Shown here: positions 1 through 10,330 of the stretch, in pieces
Numbering within the stretch: position 1 is the first letter of the stretch
Layout: each line of letters opens with the position of its first letter
Assembly (NCBI GenBank): GCA_001800605.1
Contig: MGVS01000052.1
Span: 7,095 to 48,695 of the forward strand
Source: Elusimicrobia bacterium RIFOXYD2_FULL_34_15
Lineage (GTDB): Bacteria; Elusimicrobiota; UBA8919
Length of the DNA: 41,601 nucleotides
Reading direction: 5' to 3'
The notes under the pieces: model-generated
Told to the model about the DNA's origin: nothing
What the model saw: the letters and a program-made list of their open reading frames with translations, nothing else
The model's database searches: none
Program-made: the position numbers and the translations under genes

Positions 1-933
1 AAAAAGTGCGTATATCCGATAATAGAGGATATTCCAATATTACTATGCCCTGAAAAGTTGGTTAGCGTTAATGAAAGGAGAAGAATTGATGTAAAAGACA
101 TAAAATACCGTGAAGCATATGAAGAAATGGCTCATTATAACAACCGCGGTCTTGAAAGTATAAATATTGCTGAAAAATCAGATATTTGCAGACAGATAGA
201 TGAAATAAAGGATAATGGTAATAAATATGTCGATTCTTTTCCTAACCCCAAAAAAATATGGATAGATGCTTTACATGATTGTTTGGGGCAATGGGACGCA
301 TATAATTTTATATCTCTAGTAAAAGGAAAACGAATTCTTCAATTAGGCGGAAGCGGTTCCCATGCTGTAAAATTTCTTCTGGCAGGCGCTTCCGAGGCAT
401 GGTTATTGACACCTATGTTAGGCGAAATAAAAATGGCAATACATTTGGCGAAAAAAGCCGGTGTTAAGGATAGGCTCAAATGCGTAGTTGGTATTGCGGA
501 AGAAATCCCTTTTAAAGATAATTCATTTGATGCAATATATTCCGGTGGATGCGCCCATCATTTTTATATGGATTTAGCAATGAATGAATGTTCCCGTGTT
601 TTAAAAGAAGGCGGAAAAATTGCCACGGTGGACCCTTGGAAACACCCTTTATACAGTTTTGGAATTAAGTTGTTCGGAAAAAGGGAAGCCGATGTGCATT
701 GCAAACCTTTTACAGATACGAGGATAAAATCTTTCAGAAATAATTTCAGTAAAACGGATGTTATCCACCACGGGCACATATTAAGGTATTTGTTTATTGC
801 TGCTTCAAAATTCAAATTAGTGCTAAATTTGTCCACAATGTGGAAGATTCATAAATTGGACGATATTTTATTTTCCTGGCTGCCGTATTTGAAAAGGAAC
901 GGCGGCAGTGTCACATTATTAGGAGAGAAATAA
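1..933 (+). CDS. SAM-dependent class I methyltransferase, 5'-truncated by window edge; possible Trm112-like zinc-ribbon remnant at N-terminus
   Basis: Frame is open from base 1 (KKCVYPIIEDIPILLCPEKLVSVNE..., resembling the end of a Trm112-like domain) into a Methyltransf_11-type core (ILQLGGSGSHAVKFLLAGA...FDAIYSGGCAHHF...SRVLKEGGKIATVDPW). The TTG at 58 is probably not the real start. Confidence 0.75.
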   Translation, partial: KKCVYPIIEDIPILLCPEKLVSVNERRRIDVKDIKYREAYEEMAHYNNRGLESINIAEKSDICRQIDEIKDNGNKYVDSFPNPKKIWIDALHDCLGQWDAYNFISLVKGKRILQLGGSGSHAVKFLLAGASEAWLLTPMLGEIKMAIHLAKKAGVKDRLKCVVGIAEEIPFKDNSFDAIYSGGCAHHFYMDLAMNECSRVLKEGGKIATVDPWKHPLYSFGIKLFGKREADVHCKPFTDTRIKSFRNNFSKTDVIHHGHILRYLFIAASKFKLVLNLSTMWKIHKLDDILFSWLPYLKRNGGSVTLLGEK

Positions 934-982
934 TAAAAGGTAAAGAGGTAGAAAGGTAGAAAGCTAATATTACTGATATATT

Positions 983-2209
983 ATGAAGGTTTTAATTGTT
1001 TCACATTATTTTTGGCCGGAAAATTTACGTGTAAATGACTTAGCGCTGGGTTTAATTGAAAGAAATCATTCAGTTACCGTTCTTACGGGTATACCAAATT
1101 ATCCTGAAGGTGAATTTTATAAAGGATACGGATTTTTTAAAAAACTAAGACAGAATTATAGTAATATTAAGATAATAAGGGTGCCGGTAATACCGCGTGG
1201 CAAAGCAAGGAAAATAGATATGATATTAAACTATATGTCATTTCCGTTTATGGGCAGTTTATTGGGTCCTTTTTTTTGTAGAGATAAATATGATGTAATT
1301 TTTGTTCCGCAGTATTCACCTTTTACTGTAGGAATACCTGCAGTAGTTTTAAAGTGGTTCAAGCAAATACCCATTTTTTTTTGGGTCCAGGATTTATGGC
1401 CTGAAAGTGTCCTTACCGCAAAGGATTCAATAAAATCACCTTTTATATTGAATCTTATTGAGAAAATGGTAAGATTTGTGTATAAAAATTGTGATAAAAT
1501 TTTAATACAATCAAAGGCATTTGTAGATAATATGAGAAAAATGGATGTTGCTCAGGAAAAAATTTATTATTTTCCTAATTGGGCCGGTGAGTTTTCTCAA
1601 CAGAATTCAGTATCTGAAAAAAAAGAAATAATACCTGATTTGCCAAAAGGTTTTCGCTTGATGTATGCCGGCAATATTGGAACAATTCAGGATTTTGAAA
1701 CTATATTAAGTTCAATGGAAAAACTGAACAATTATTCTGATATACATTTAATTATCATAGGAGAAGGACGGAATAGCGGGTGGGTAAGGGAACAGGTAAA
1801 ACTTAGAAATTTGGATAAGAATGTTCATTTATTAGGAAGAAAACCTTTGAATGAAATGCCGTATTTCTATTCACAAGCGAATGCTATGCTGGCAACGCTT
1901 AAGACTGAACCGATTTTTGCTTTGACTATTCCTAATAGAGTCCAGTCATATCTTGCGAGCGGCAGGCCTATTATTGCTGCATTGGACGGTGAAGGAGCAA
2001 GAGTTATTAATGAAGCCGGAGCGGGATTAACATGCCCTAGTTCAAGACCGGAAGAATTAAAGGATATTATTTTAAAACTTTACAAAAAAACACCGGCAGA
2101 ACGGACTGAAATGGGGTCCAAGGGTTTGGATTATTATAAAAAAAATTTTGATTATGATATGTTGATGGATAGATTAGTAAATTTGATGTCTTCTTGTTGT
2201 AATAATTAA
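983..2209 (+). CDS. Glycosyltransferase family 4, WbuB/WcaI-like
   Basis: MKVLIVSHYFWPENLRVNDLALGLIERNHSVTVLTGIPNYPEGEFYKGY is typical of WbuB-like GT4 proteins. Confidence 0.85.
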   Translation: MKVLIVSHYFWPENLRVNDLALGLIERNHSVTVLTGIPNYPEGEFYKGYGFFKKLRQNYSNIKIIRVPVIPRGKARKIDMILNYMSFPFMGSLLGPFFCRDKYDVIFVPQYSPFTVGIPAVVLKWFKQIPIFFWVQDLWPESVLTAKDSIKSPFILNLIEKMVRFVYKNCDKILIQSKAFVDNMRKMDVAQEKIYYFPNWAGEFSQQNSVSEKKEIIPDLPKGFRLMYAGNIGTIQDFETILSSMEKLNNYSDIHLIIIGEGRNSGWVREQVKLRNLDKNVHLLGRKPLNEMPYFYSQANAMLATLKTEPIFALTIPNRVQSYLASGRPIIAALDGEGARVINEAGAGLTCPSSRPEELKDIILKLYKKTPAERTEMGSKGLDYYKKNFDYDMLMDRLVNLMSSCCNN

Positions 2210-2213
2210 AAAT

Positions 2214-3083
2214 ATGAGAATAATTATTTTAGGTGGGACTGGATTACTCGGTCATACTCTTTGGGAATATTTTTCCTTAAAATATCCGGATACTTTTACT
2301 ACCGTAAGATTGGCTCGTACAACGTATGAAAATCATAAAATATACAAAAATGATAAGGTTATAGATAATGTTGATATAACTGATATTGAAAACGTTGAAA
2401 AGGTACTTTATAAAGTAAAACCTGACTTCGTTTTTAACTGTACAGGTGTAACTAAGCGAAGGGAAAATATAGATGATTATCAGTATCTGGGCATTCTTTT
2501 GAATGCTTTGTTTCCGATAAAATTATCAAAGTGGGCTAAAAAAAATAATTCAAAAGTAATCAATTTTAGTACTGATTGTGTTTTTGACGGAAAAACCGGA
2601 AACTATTCCGAAGATAGTCCTACAAACGCAACGGATATATATGGAAAAACGAAATCACTCGGAGAAATTAGGGATGATAATTCTCTTACACTACGTTCTT
2701 CGTTTATTGGCTTTGAACTTTATAATAAGACAGAATTATTAGAATGGTTTCTATCGCAAAAAGGAACAGTGAAAGGTTTTAAGAATGCGATATATACAGG
2801 ATTAACCACTTTGGAATTAAGCAAAGTAGTTGAGAATATATTATTATCATATACTAAAATGACCGGACTTTACAATATCTCAAGCGAGCCGATAAATAAA
2901 TATGATTTATTAATGCTGATTAAAAAGAAATTTAAACTTAATACGGAAATAATTCCTGATGAGTCGTTTCATTGTGATAGGAGTTTAGATTCCACAAAGT
3001 TTAGAAAAGAATTTAATTATATCCCGCCGTCGTGGGAAACAATGGTTGATGAATTGGCTGAGGAATATAACAGGGGGAAATAA
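2214..3083 (+). CDS. RmlD-like SDR sugar-nucleotide reductase (dTDP-4-dehydrorhamnose reductase family)
   Basis: MRIIILGGTGLLGHTLWEYF Rossmann start; FSTDCVFDGKTGNYSEDSPTNATDIYGKTKSLGE is the RmlD-type catalytic region. Confidence 0.85.
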   Translation: MRIIILGGTGLLGHTLWEYFSLKYPDTFTTVRLARTTYENHKIYKNDKVIDNVDITDIENVEKVLYKVKPDFVFNCTGVTKRRENIDDYQYLGILLNALFPIKLSKWAKKNNSKVINFSTDCVFDGKTGNYSEDSPTNATDIYGKTKSLGEIRDDNSLTLRSSFIGFELYNKTELLEWFLSQKGTVKGFKNAIYTGLTTLELSKVVENILLSYTKMTGLYNISSEPINKYDLLMLIKKKFKLNTEIIPDESFHCDRSLDSTKFRKEFNYIPPSWETMVDELAEEYNRGK

Positions 3084-4150
3084 TGATTTTTGAAGGAAAA
3101 ACGATATTAGTAACCGGTGGGACAGGATCTTTTGGTAAAATATTTGTCCGCCGTGTTTTGACAGGAGAAATGGGTACACCAAAAAAGGTCATTGTTTTGT
3201 CAAGAGACGAAGCTAAGCAACATGATATGAGAATGGCTTATTTGCATAAGCTGGTAGCAACAGACGAAGTTATTTACCGCAATTTTATGAACGTGCTTGA
3301 ATTCAGAATAGGGGATGTAAGAAGCTATCCGGATGTTTGTTCTGCGATAAAAAATGCCGATATAGTTATAAATGCCGCAGCGTTGAAGCAGGTCCCTGCA
3401 TGTGAATATTTCCCGACACAGGCTGTTATGACAAACTGTATAGGGGTTGCTAACATAGTCCGTGCAATAGAAGAAAATAGTTATTCCGTTGAAACTGTTA
3501 TTGCTATAAGCACGGATAAAGCGTGCAAACCTGTAAATGTTATGGGTATGACAAAATCAATCCAGGAAAGGATTGTAATAGCCGCAAATATTCTTAATCC
3601 TAAAACCCGTTTTATATGTGTTAGATATGGTAATGTTCTGGCATCACGTGGTTCGGTTATACCATTATTTCATGATCAGATTAAAAACGGCGGGCCGGTT
3701 ACTATTACTGTTCCGGATATGACGCGGTTTCTTTTAAGTTTAAATCAGGCTGTTGATACCGTATATGCTGCATTAAAATATGGAAAAAGAGGGGAAACAT
3801 ATATACCCAATGCAGCTTCTGCCACCGTTTTAGATATAGCAAAAGCTTTGATAGAAAAAAGAAATATTAAAATTAAAGTCACAGGGATTCGTCCAGGTGA
3901 GAAAATGCATGAAATAATGGTTTCAGAAGAAGAAGCAAACCATTGTATAAAACGGGGCGATTATTATGCAATATTACCGATGCTTCCTGAATTGCGCGAT
4001 AAGAATGAGAAGGCGATAAATGCGTTGAAAAAAGAATTTAGTTCAGCAGACAATGTATTAAATTTTAAAGACACGATTTCTCTACTGAAGAAACACAATT
4101 TAATGATTGGTGAATCAATACCGCAGGAAGATGGTGAGTTGCTCAGATAA
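3083..4150 (+). CDS. UDP-GlcNAc 4,6-dehydratase (soluble FnlA/WbjB/CapE-like)
   Basis: ILVTGGTGSFGKIFVRRVL; INAAALKQVPACEYFP; MGMTKSIQERI; VRYGNVLASRGSVIPLFHDQIKNGGPVTIT. Confidence 0.88.
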   Translation: MIFEGKTILVTGGTGSFGKIFVRRVLTGEMGTPKKVIVLSRDEAKQHDMRMAYLHKLVATDEVIYRNFMNVLEFRIGDVRSYPDVCSAIKNADIVINAAALKQVPACEYFPTQAVMTNCIGVANIVRAIEENSYSVETVIAISTDKACKPVNVMGMTKSIQERIVIAANILNPKTRFICVRYGNVLASRGSVIPLFHDQIKNGGPVTITVPDMTRFLLSLNQAVDTVYAALKYGKRGETYIPNAASATVLDIAKALIEKRNIKIKVTGIRPGEKMHEIMVSEEEANHCIKRGDYYAILPMLPELRDKNEKAINALKKEFSSADNVLNFKDTISLLKKHNLMIGESIPQEDGELLR

Positions 4151-4250
4151 ATCATAGTTATAGAGTTTTAGAGTTATAGGGTTTTAGTGTTTTAACTCTA
4201 TAACTCAACGAACTCTAAAACACTATAAACTCTTTTAGTTGGGAGAATTT

Positions 4251-5393
4251 ATGAAGAAGACGAAAGTAATGACGATAGTCGGAACAAGGCCTGAAATAAT
4301 TAAACTTAGTAGAATAATGCATGAATTGGAAAAGTACACAGAACATATACTTGTTCATACAGGGCAGAATTTCGATTATGAATTGAACGAGATATTTTTC
4401 AAGGAAATGGAAATAAGAAAGCCTGACTATTTTTTAAATTCTGTCGGTAAAAATGTTGCAGAAACAATAGGGAATATAATTTCTAAATCTGATGAAATAA
4501 TGGAAAAAGTAAAACCGGATGCGATAGTTCTTTACGGGGATACGAACAGTTGTCTTTCTATTATTTCAGCAAAGCGAAGAAAAATACCAGTTTTTCATTT
4601 AGAAGCCGGTAATCGTTCTTTTGACCAGCGGGTACCTGAGGAACTAAATAGAAAGATAGTAGATCATTTAAGTGATATTAATATGACGCTTACCGAGCAT
4701 GCCCGCAGATATTTAATAAATGAAGGAATAAAACCGGAAACAGTTATAAAAGTCGGTTCTCCTATGAAAGAAATTTTGGATTTTTATATGCCAAGGATAT
4801 TGAAATCAGATGTTCTAAGGCGTTTAAAATTAAAAGATAATGATTATTTTGTTATTAGTGCACATAGGGAAGAAAATATAGATTCTGAACAGAATTTTAA
4901 TGATATGTTAGATTCTCTTAATGCTATAGCGAAAAGATACAATAAAAAAATGATTGTTTCTACACATCCAAGGACAAGAAAGAAATTAGAAAAAGTAAAT
5001 AAAAAATTTCATTCTTTAATAAGTTTTATGAAACCTCTTGGTTTTAGCGATTATGTTAAGCTTCAGCTTAATGCTGCATGTGTTATTTCTGACAGCGGAA
5101 CCATTACCGAGGAATCTTCGATATTGAATTTCCCTGCTGTGACAATTAGGCAGGCACATGAACGTCCGGAGGGAATGGACGAAGGTACACTTATAATGTG
5201 CGGTTTGAAAAGTGAGCGTATTATTGAGGCTATGGATATAGTTATGTCACAATATTCTAAAAGAAACAGGCAGTTTAGAATAATACCTGACCATGATGTA
5301 AATAACGTTTCAAAGAAAGTTACTAGAATTATTATGAGTTATATTGATTATATAAATCGTGTAGTATGGCAGAAGAACTCGTGTGTAAAATAA
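4251..5393 (+). CDS. UDP-GlcNAc 2-epimerase (WecB/FnlC/WbjD family)
   Basis: VMTIVGTRPEIIKLSRIMHELEKYTEHILVHTGQNFDYELNEIFF; YGDTNSC; VISAHREENID; SDSGTITEESSIL. ATG at 4251 has a GGGAG upstream; the ORF track starts at TTG 4239. Confidence 0.92.
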   Translation: MKKTKVMTIVGTRPEIIKLSRIMHELEKYTEHILVHTGQNFDYELNEIFFKEMEIRKPDYFLNSVGKNVAETIGNIISKSDEIMEKVKPDAIVLYGDTNSCLSIISAKRRKIPVFHLEAGNRSFDQRVPEELNRKIVDHLSDINMTLTEHARRYLINEGIKPETVIKVGSPMKEILDFYMPRILKSDVLRRLKLKDNDYFVISAHREENIDSEQNFNDMLDSLNAIAKRYNKKMIVSTHPRTRKKLEKVNKKFHSLISFMKPLGFSDYVKLQLNAACVISDSGTITEESSILNFPAVTIRQAHERPEGMDEGTLIMCGLKSERIIEAMDIVMSQYSKRNRQFRIIPDHDVNNVSKKVTRIIMSYIDYINRVVWQKNSCVK

Positions 5394-5394
5394 T

Positions 5395-6381
5395 ATGAAT
5401 GTTGCGGTAACGGGCGGGACAGGTTGTTTAGGTCAGCCATTAATTAAAAGGTTGCAGCAAAATAATTATAAAGTTAAATTATTGGTTGAACCTGCAGATA
5501 AAAGAGTATTTCTATTTGAGGGTATTGAAATAATAAGAGGGACAATAGATGATAAAAAAGCTTTAGAAAATCTATTGGAAAATGTAAATGTTCTGTTTCA
5601 CCTGGCCGGCAAAGTTCATGATTTTTCGAAGAATACTGATGAAGAGGATTTTTTTCGGATTAATACTGAAAGTACAAGGCAGCTTTTAGAGATAGCAAAA
5701 ATTAAAAAAGTAAGAAGAATTATTTTTTATTCAACGGTAAGCGTTTATGGTAAAGACAGTGATTTTCATGCTGATGAGGATACTATGTGTAATCCAAAAA
5801 CACCGTACGGAAAGAGTAAATATGAAGCAGAAAAGTATATTTTAGAATCTTCTAAAAATGGAGGGCCCGAAGGTGTAGTTCTAAGGTTTCCTGTTGTGTA
5901 TGGACCTTTTGATAGGGGAAACGTTGCTAGTTTAATAAAAGCGGTATATAAAAAACAGTTCATGTATCTTGGTGACGGAAAAAATTCGAGAAGTATGATT
6001 TCATCTGAAAATACGGCAGCCGCGGCAGTGCTTGCGGCAATTACTAATAATTCAGCTAACCAGATTTTTTGCGTAACCGATGGAATTGATTATTCAATGG
6101 AATATATAATAAATACTATTTGTAAAATACTTAACACTTCGTGGATGCCTATACATTTACCAATGTTTATTTCAAAACTTCTAGGTAGCATCGGGGATGT
6201 TTTAGAAAAAATAACTAAACGCACAATGCCTGTCAATTCAGACAGAGTTAGAAAACTTTCCACTCCTATGACGCTTTCTTGTACTAAAGCTAAAAAAATA
6301 TTGAACTATAAAGCAGAGAAAACGCTTGAAGAAGGTATGAGAAACGAAATTGATTGGTTAAGAAACAATAAAAACAGTTAA
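5395..6381 (+). CDS. NAD-dependent epimerase/dehydratase (GalE/WbpV-like SDR)
   Basis: MNVAVTGGTGCLGQPLIKRLQ; FYSTVSVYGKD...CNPKTPYGKSKYEAE. Confidence 0.8.
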   Translation: MNVAVTGGTGCLGQPLIKRLQQNNYKVKLLVEPADKRVFLFEGIEIIRGTIDDKKALENLLENVNVLFHLAGKVHDFSKNTDEEDFFRINTESTRQLLEIAKIKKVRRIIFYSTVSVYGKDSDFHADEDTMCNPKTPYGKSKYEAEKYILESSKNGGPEGVVLRFPVVYGPFDRGNVASLIKAVYKKQFMYLGDGKNSRSMISSENTAAAAVLAAITNNSANQIFCVTDGIDYSMEYIINTICKILNTSWMPIHLPMFISKLLGSIGDVLEKITKRTMPVNSDRVRKLSTPMTLSCTKAKKILNYKAEKTLEEGMRNEIDWLRNNKNS

Positions 6382-6389
6382 AAGGTATT

Positions 6390-7358
6390 ATGTATTTTTT
6401 ATTTATTATTAGTCTTATATTAGCCGCAGCTGGGGCTTTTTTTATCAATAAGTTTGGTGCAAAATTGGGATTGGTTGATTATCCGAATTACCGCAGTTCA
6501 CATTCAATTCCTATCCCAAAAGGCGGAGGTATCGGTATCCCGTCAGGGTTTCTACTTATTAGTATTTTGAGTAAGTCACACATAAGCATTTGGCTGCCTG
6601 CGGTACTTATTGCATTTTTAAGCTTTATTTCAGATAAAATGGAAATTCCTCCCAGACGGCGATTTTTATTGCAATTATTAATTGCTTTATTATTTTTGAA
6701 TCTAATAAATAGATATTATTTATTCACTACCGAAAATATTATAATTTTTGTTTTTTTAACATTATTTATTGTTGCAACGACTAATTTTTTTAATTTTATG
6801 GATGGAATAAACGGTATCGCCGGGATTACAGCTTTGATTGCATTTAGTTTTATTGCTTTTTTTTCATTTTATATAATGGATGATAAAAATACTGCTTTGA
6901 TGAGTTTGGTTTTAGTTATGGGTTGTTTTGGTTTTCTGCCTTTTAATTTTCCTAAAGCTAAAGTTTTTTTGGGTGATGTAGGTAGTATTTTTTTAGGGTT
7001 CGTATTTGCTGTTTTTGTAGTAAAATTATCAATAACAATAAACATTTTTCTTTGTGTAATAATGTTTTTAAGTACTTTTTATGCTGATGCCATAATAACC
7101 ATTTTTTATAGATTAAAAAATGGGGAGAATTTAACTAAGGCCCATAGAAGTCATTTATATCAGTATTTAAGTAACGAATTGAATTACCCTCATTGGAAAG
7201 TAACAGTAATATATGCGTTAGTTCAAATTGTATGTGGATTTTTAGCAATAATTTTGTATAATAAAACGATTAGTTTTCAATTGATATTGATTTTTGTATT
7301 TGGATTGGCGTTTATAATAGTTTACAACAATATAAAAAAAGATTACCAAATTAGTTGA
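6390..7358 (+). CDS. Polyprenyl-phosphate HexNAc-1-P transferase, WecA/WbpL/MraY family
   Basis: Multi-TM protein with SSHSIPIPKGGGIGIPSGF, NFFNFMDGINGIAGITA, FLGDVGSIFLGF and HRSHLYQ motifs. Confidence 0.9.
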   Translation: MYFLFIISLILAAAGAFFINKFGAKLGLVDYPNYRSSHSIPIPKGGGIGIPSGFLLISILSKSHISIWLPAVLIAFLSFISDKMEIPPRRRFLLQLLIALLFLNLINRYYLFTTENIIIFVFLTLFIVATTNFFNFMDGINGIAGITALIAFSFIAFFSFYIMDDKNTALMSLVLVMGCFGFLPFNFPKAKVFLGDVGSIFLGFVFAVFVVKLSITINIFLCVIMFLSTFYADAIITIFYRLKNGENLTKAHRSHLYQYLSNELNYPHWKVTVIYALVQIVCGFLAIILYNKTISFQLILIFVFGLAFIIVYNNIKKDYQIS

Positions 7359-9214
7359 ATAATATGATTAAAAGTGTAATTTTAAAATACCGGCGGTTGC
7401 TGATTATTGTTCTTCATTTTATATTTATTGTTTTATCATATATTACAGCATTTTATATAAGATTTGATTTTACATTTCCTAAAGAATACTTACAAGTTGT
7501 AGAAAGAACCATCCCGCTTTTAATTTTAATTAAATTATTATTCTTTTATTCTTTTGGTTTATTTGTCGGGCTATGGCGATATGTAAGTATCGGAGATATT
7601 TGGAAAATTTTGCTTGCAAATATGTTGTCTTCTGTTACTTTTTTTGGCGGAGTTGTATTCTACCGCGGTTTAGTAGGATATCCGCGTTCTGTTTTTATAC
7701 TTGATTTTATTTTATGTGTAGCTATTGTATCAGGTGTTAGATTTCTTACAAGATTAATAAGAGAAAAATCCAAAATTGATCTTTCTGAAAAAAGGAAGAA
7801 AGTACTTATTGTAGGAGCCGGAGATGCAGGTGTCCTGACATTAAAAGAATGCCAAAATAATATTAATATGGATGTTGAGGTAGTTGGTTTTATCGATGAT
7901 GACCCGATTAAAAAAGGACATAATATTTATGGTGTTAAAGTATTTGGTGGAAGGAAACTTATTCCGGATATCGTTGATGGTTATGGTGTTGAAGAAATAA
8001 TTTTAGCGATACCCTCAGCAAGCGGCGATGTGATACGCGAGATACTTTACTATTGTGAATTAACAGATGCGAGGATTAAGACAATTCCCGGGTTAGATAA
8101 AATTTTAGAAGGAAATTTGGAAGTAAAACCCCGTGCAGTTAAACCGGAAGATCTTTTGGGAAGAAAATCGGTAAAAATAGATAAAAAAGAAATAAGTTCT
8201 TGCATAATGGGAAGGACAATTTTAGTTACAGGAGCCGGCGGTTCTATTGGTTCAGAATTGTGCCGTCAAATTGCAAGTTTTTCTCCGGAAAATATAATAT
8301 TAGTAGATAATCATGAGAACTATGTATATTTTTTGGGTATAGAATTCAAGTCAAAATATCCTCAGCTTAAGTTTGATACAATAATTGGTGATATAAAAGA
8401 TATTGGTTTTTTGAGATATGTATTTTCTACTTATAAACCGCAAGTAATATTCCATGCAGCAGCTCACAAGCATGTTCCTTTAATGGAAGAAAATCCTTCG
8501 GCGGCTGTAAAGAACAACGTTGTAGGCACGCGAAATATTATTTATGCCTCGAGTCATTATAAAGCCGAAAGGTTTATTTTGATTTCTACAGATAAGGCAG
8601 TGAATGCTAGTAGTGTAATGGGAGCTACCAAACGAATAGCTGAAAAAATATTACAAGCAAAATCTAAAAATAGTAAAACAAAATTTATGGCGGTTAGATT
8701 TGGTAATGTATTAGGTTCTTCGGGAAGTGTTATTCCGCTTTTTAAAAAACAAATAGAAGAAGGCGGTCCTGTAACTGTTACGCATCCGGATGTTAAAAGG
8801 TATTTCATGAGTATTTCTGAAGCATCACAATTGGTGCTGCAAGCGGGAGCGATAGGTACGGGTGGTGAAATATTTGTACTTGATATGGGTGAACAAATAA
8901 AAATTGTGGATATAGCAAAAAACTTAATTGCATTTTCTGGGCTTAAATTAGGAAGAGATATTTCTATTGAATATGTAGGTTTAAGACCCGGTGAAAAACT
9001 TTTCGAAGAGATTTTATTAAATACGGAAGAAGATAAAGTTACAAAAAATGATAAAATTTATATAACTAAACCCGGTGATTTTGATTCAGCAAAGATAAGG
9101 AAACAAATAAGAGAATTGGAAAAATATGCGAATAATTTTGATGATGATAAAATAACTGATATGATAAAACGAATGGTTCCTTCATATAAACCCGAATCTA
9201 AAAGTAAAGATTAA
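7355..9214 (+). CDS. Membrane-anchored nucleoside-diphosphate sugar 4,6-dehydratase (WbpM/PglF/CapD/FlaA1 family)
   Basis: N-terminal TM helices, CoA-binding-like domain, then GRTILVTGAGGSIGSELCRQIASFSPENIILVDNHENYVY and FHAAAHKHVPLMEENPSAAVKNNVVGT. Start TTG 7355 or ATG 7364. Confidence 0.92.
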   Translation: MNNMIKSVILKYRRLLIIVLHFIFIVLSYITAFYIRFDFTFPKEYLQVVERTIPLLILIKLLFFYSFGLFVGLWRYVSIGDIWKILLANMLSSVTFFGGVVFYRGLVGYPRSVFILDFILCVAIVSGVRFLTRLIREKSKIDLSEKRKKVLIVGAGDAGVLTLKECQNNINMDVEVVGFIDDDPIKKGHNIYGVKVFGGRKLIPDIVDGYGVEEIILAIPSASGDVIREILYYCELTDARIKTIPGLDKILEGNLEVKPRAVKPEDLLGRKSVKIDKKEISSCIMGRTILVTGAGGSIGSELCRQIASFSPENIILVDNHENYVYFLGIEFKSKYPQLKFDTIIGDIKDIGFLRYVFSTYKPQVIFHAAAHKHVPLMEENPSAAVKNNVVGTRNIIYASSHYKAERFILISTDKAVNASSVMGATKRIAEKILQAKSKNSKTKFMAVRFGNVLGSSGSVIPLFKKQIEEGGPVTVTHPDVKRYFMSISEASQLVLQAGAIGTGGEIFVLDMGEQIKIVDIAKNLIAFSGLKLGRDISIEYVGLRPGEKLFEEILLNTEEDKVTKNDKIYITKPGDFDSAKIRKQIRELEKYANNFDDDKITDMIKRMVPSYKPESKSKD

Positions 9215-9235
9215 TTTTTCAAGGAGTCAAAATCA

Positions 9236-10324
9236 TTGAATATAGCTATAGATGCCAGGTCGGTGAATAATAATAAAACCGGCATAGGAAATTATATTGT
9301 AAACTTAGTAGATGGTTTAAAAGCAGCTGATAAAGGAAATAATTATGTTGTTTATACAGAGAAAGTAAGACATAGTATAAAAAAAATACCAATAATATCT
9401 GCTATAAGCAGAATATTTTATTTGTTTTATGATAATCTTGTATTTCCGTTTGTTTTGCTTGTAAATAAAATAGACGTATATCATTGTCCGGCATTTATTT
9501 TGCCGTTGTTTAATTTTAAGTATAAAAAAGTTATCACGATCGCTGATTTGGGTTTTTATGTGTTTGGTAATAACTTTTCAAAGAAATGGCATGCACGGCA
9601 TCTTAAATTCATGCTCCCGATTTCAGTAAAAAAAGCAGATAAGATAATAGCAATAAGTGATTCAACGAAAAAACAGATTGTAGAGATTTTCGGTGTTCCG
9701 GAAGAAAAAGTGAAAACTATTTATCTTGGGGTTTCGGAGAAATACAAAGTTATTGAAGATAAAAAAGTAATAGAATCTTTATTGGAAAAATACCAAATAA
9801 AAAAACCTTTTATTTTATTCGTAGGTAATATGGACCCTCGGAAAAATTTGAAAAGGCTCATATCCGCATTTCGTAAATTAAAGGTAAATAAAAGTAATTT
9901 ACAATTGGTGATAATTGGAAGAAAAGGAGAATTGTTCCAGCAAGACATTTTAGAAGAAGTAAAAAGAGGGGATATTGTTTTAACCGGATATTTAGATGAG
10001 GATGCAGTTATTTGTTTATATAATGCTGCTTCGGTATTTGTGTTTCCTTCCTTATATGAAGGTTTTGGCTTGCCGATTCTTGAGGCGATGGCATGTGGTT
10101 GTCCGGTTGTAACCTCGAAAGTTTATTCTATGCCGGAAGTAGCCGGTAATGCTGCAATTCTAATAAATCCGGAAAAAGTTGATGAAATTTCGGAGGCTGT
10201 ATTAAATATAATGGATGATAATAAATTGCGGGAAAATTTAATAGCCAAAGGTTTTGAGAGAGCTAAGAAATTTAATTGGGAAAAAACCGCTTTAGAAACA
10301 ATGGAAGTATTTAAAACAATATAA
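9236..10324 (+). CDS. Glycosyltransferase family 4 (mannosyltransferase B-like)
   Basis: [65 protein letters not shown] start preceded by AAGGAG. Confidence 0.88.
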   Translation: MNIAIDARSVNNNKTGIGNYIVNLVDGLKAADKGNNYVVYTEKVRHSIKKIPIISAISRIFYLFYDNLVFPFVLLVNKIDVYHCPAFILPLFNFKYKKVITIADLGFYVFGNNFSKKWHARHLKFMLPISVKKADKIIAISDSTKKQIVEIFGVPEEKVKTIYLGVSEKYKVIEDKKVIESLLEKYQIKKPFILFVGNMDPRKNLKRLISAFRKLKVNKSNLQLVIIGRKGELFQQDILEEVKRGDIVLTGYLDEDAVICLYNAASVFVFPSLYEGFGLPILEAMACGCPVVTSKVYSMPEVAGNAAILINPEKVDEISEAVLNIMDDNKLRENLIAKGFERAKKFNWEKTALETMEVFKTI

Positions 10325-10330
10325 AAATTT

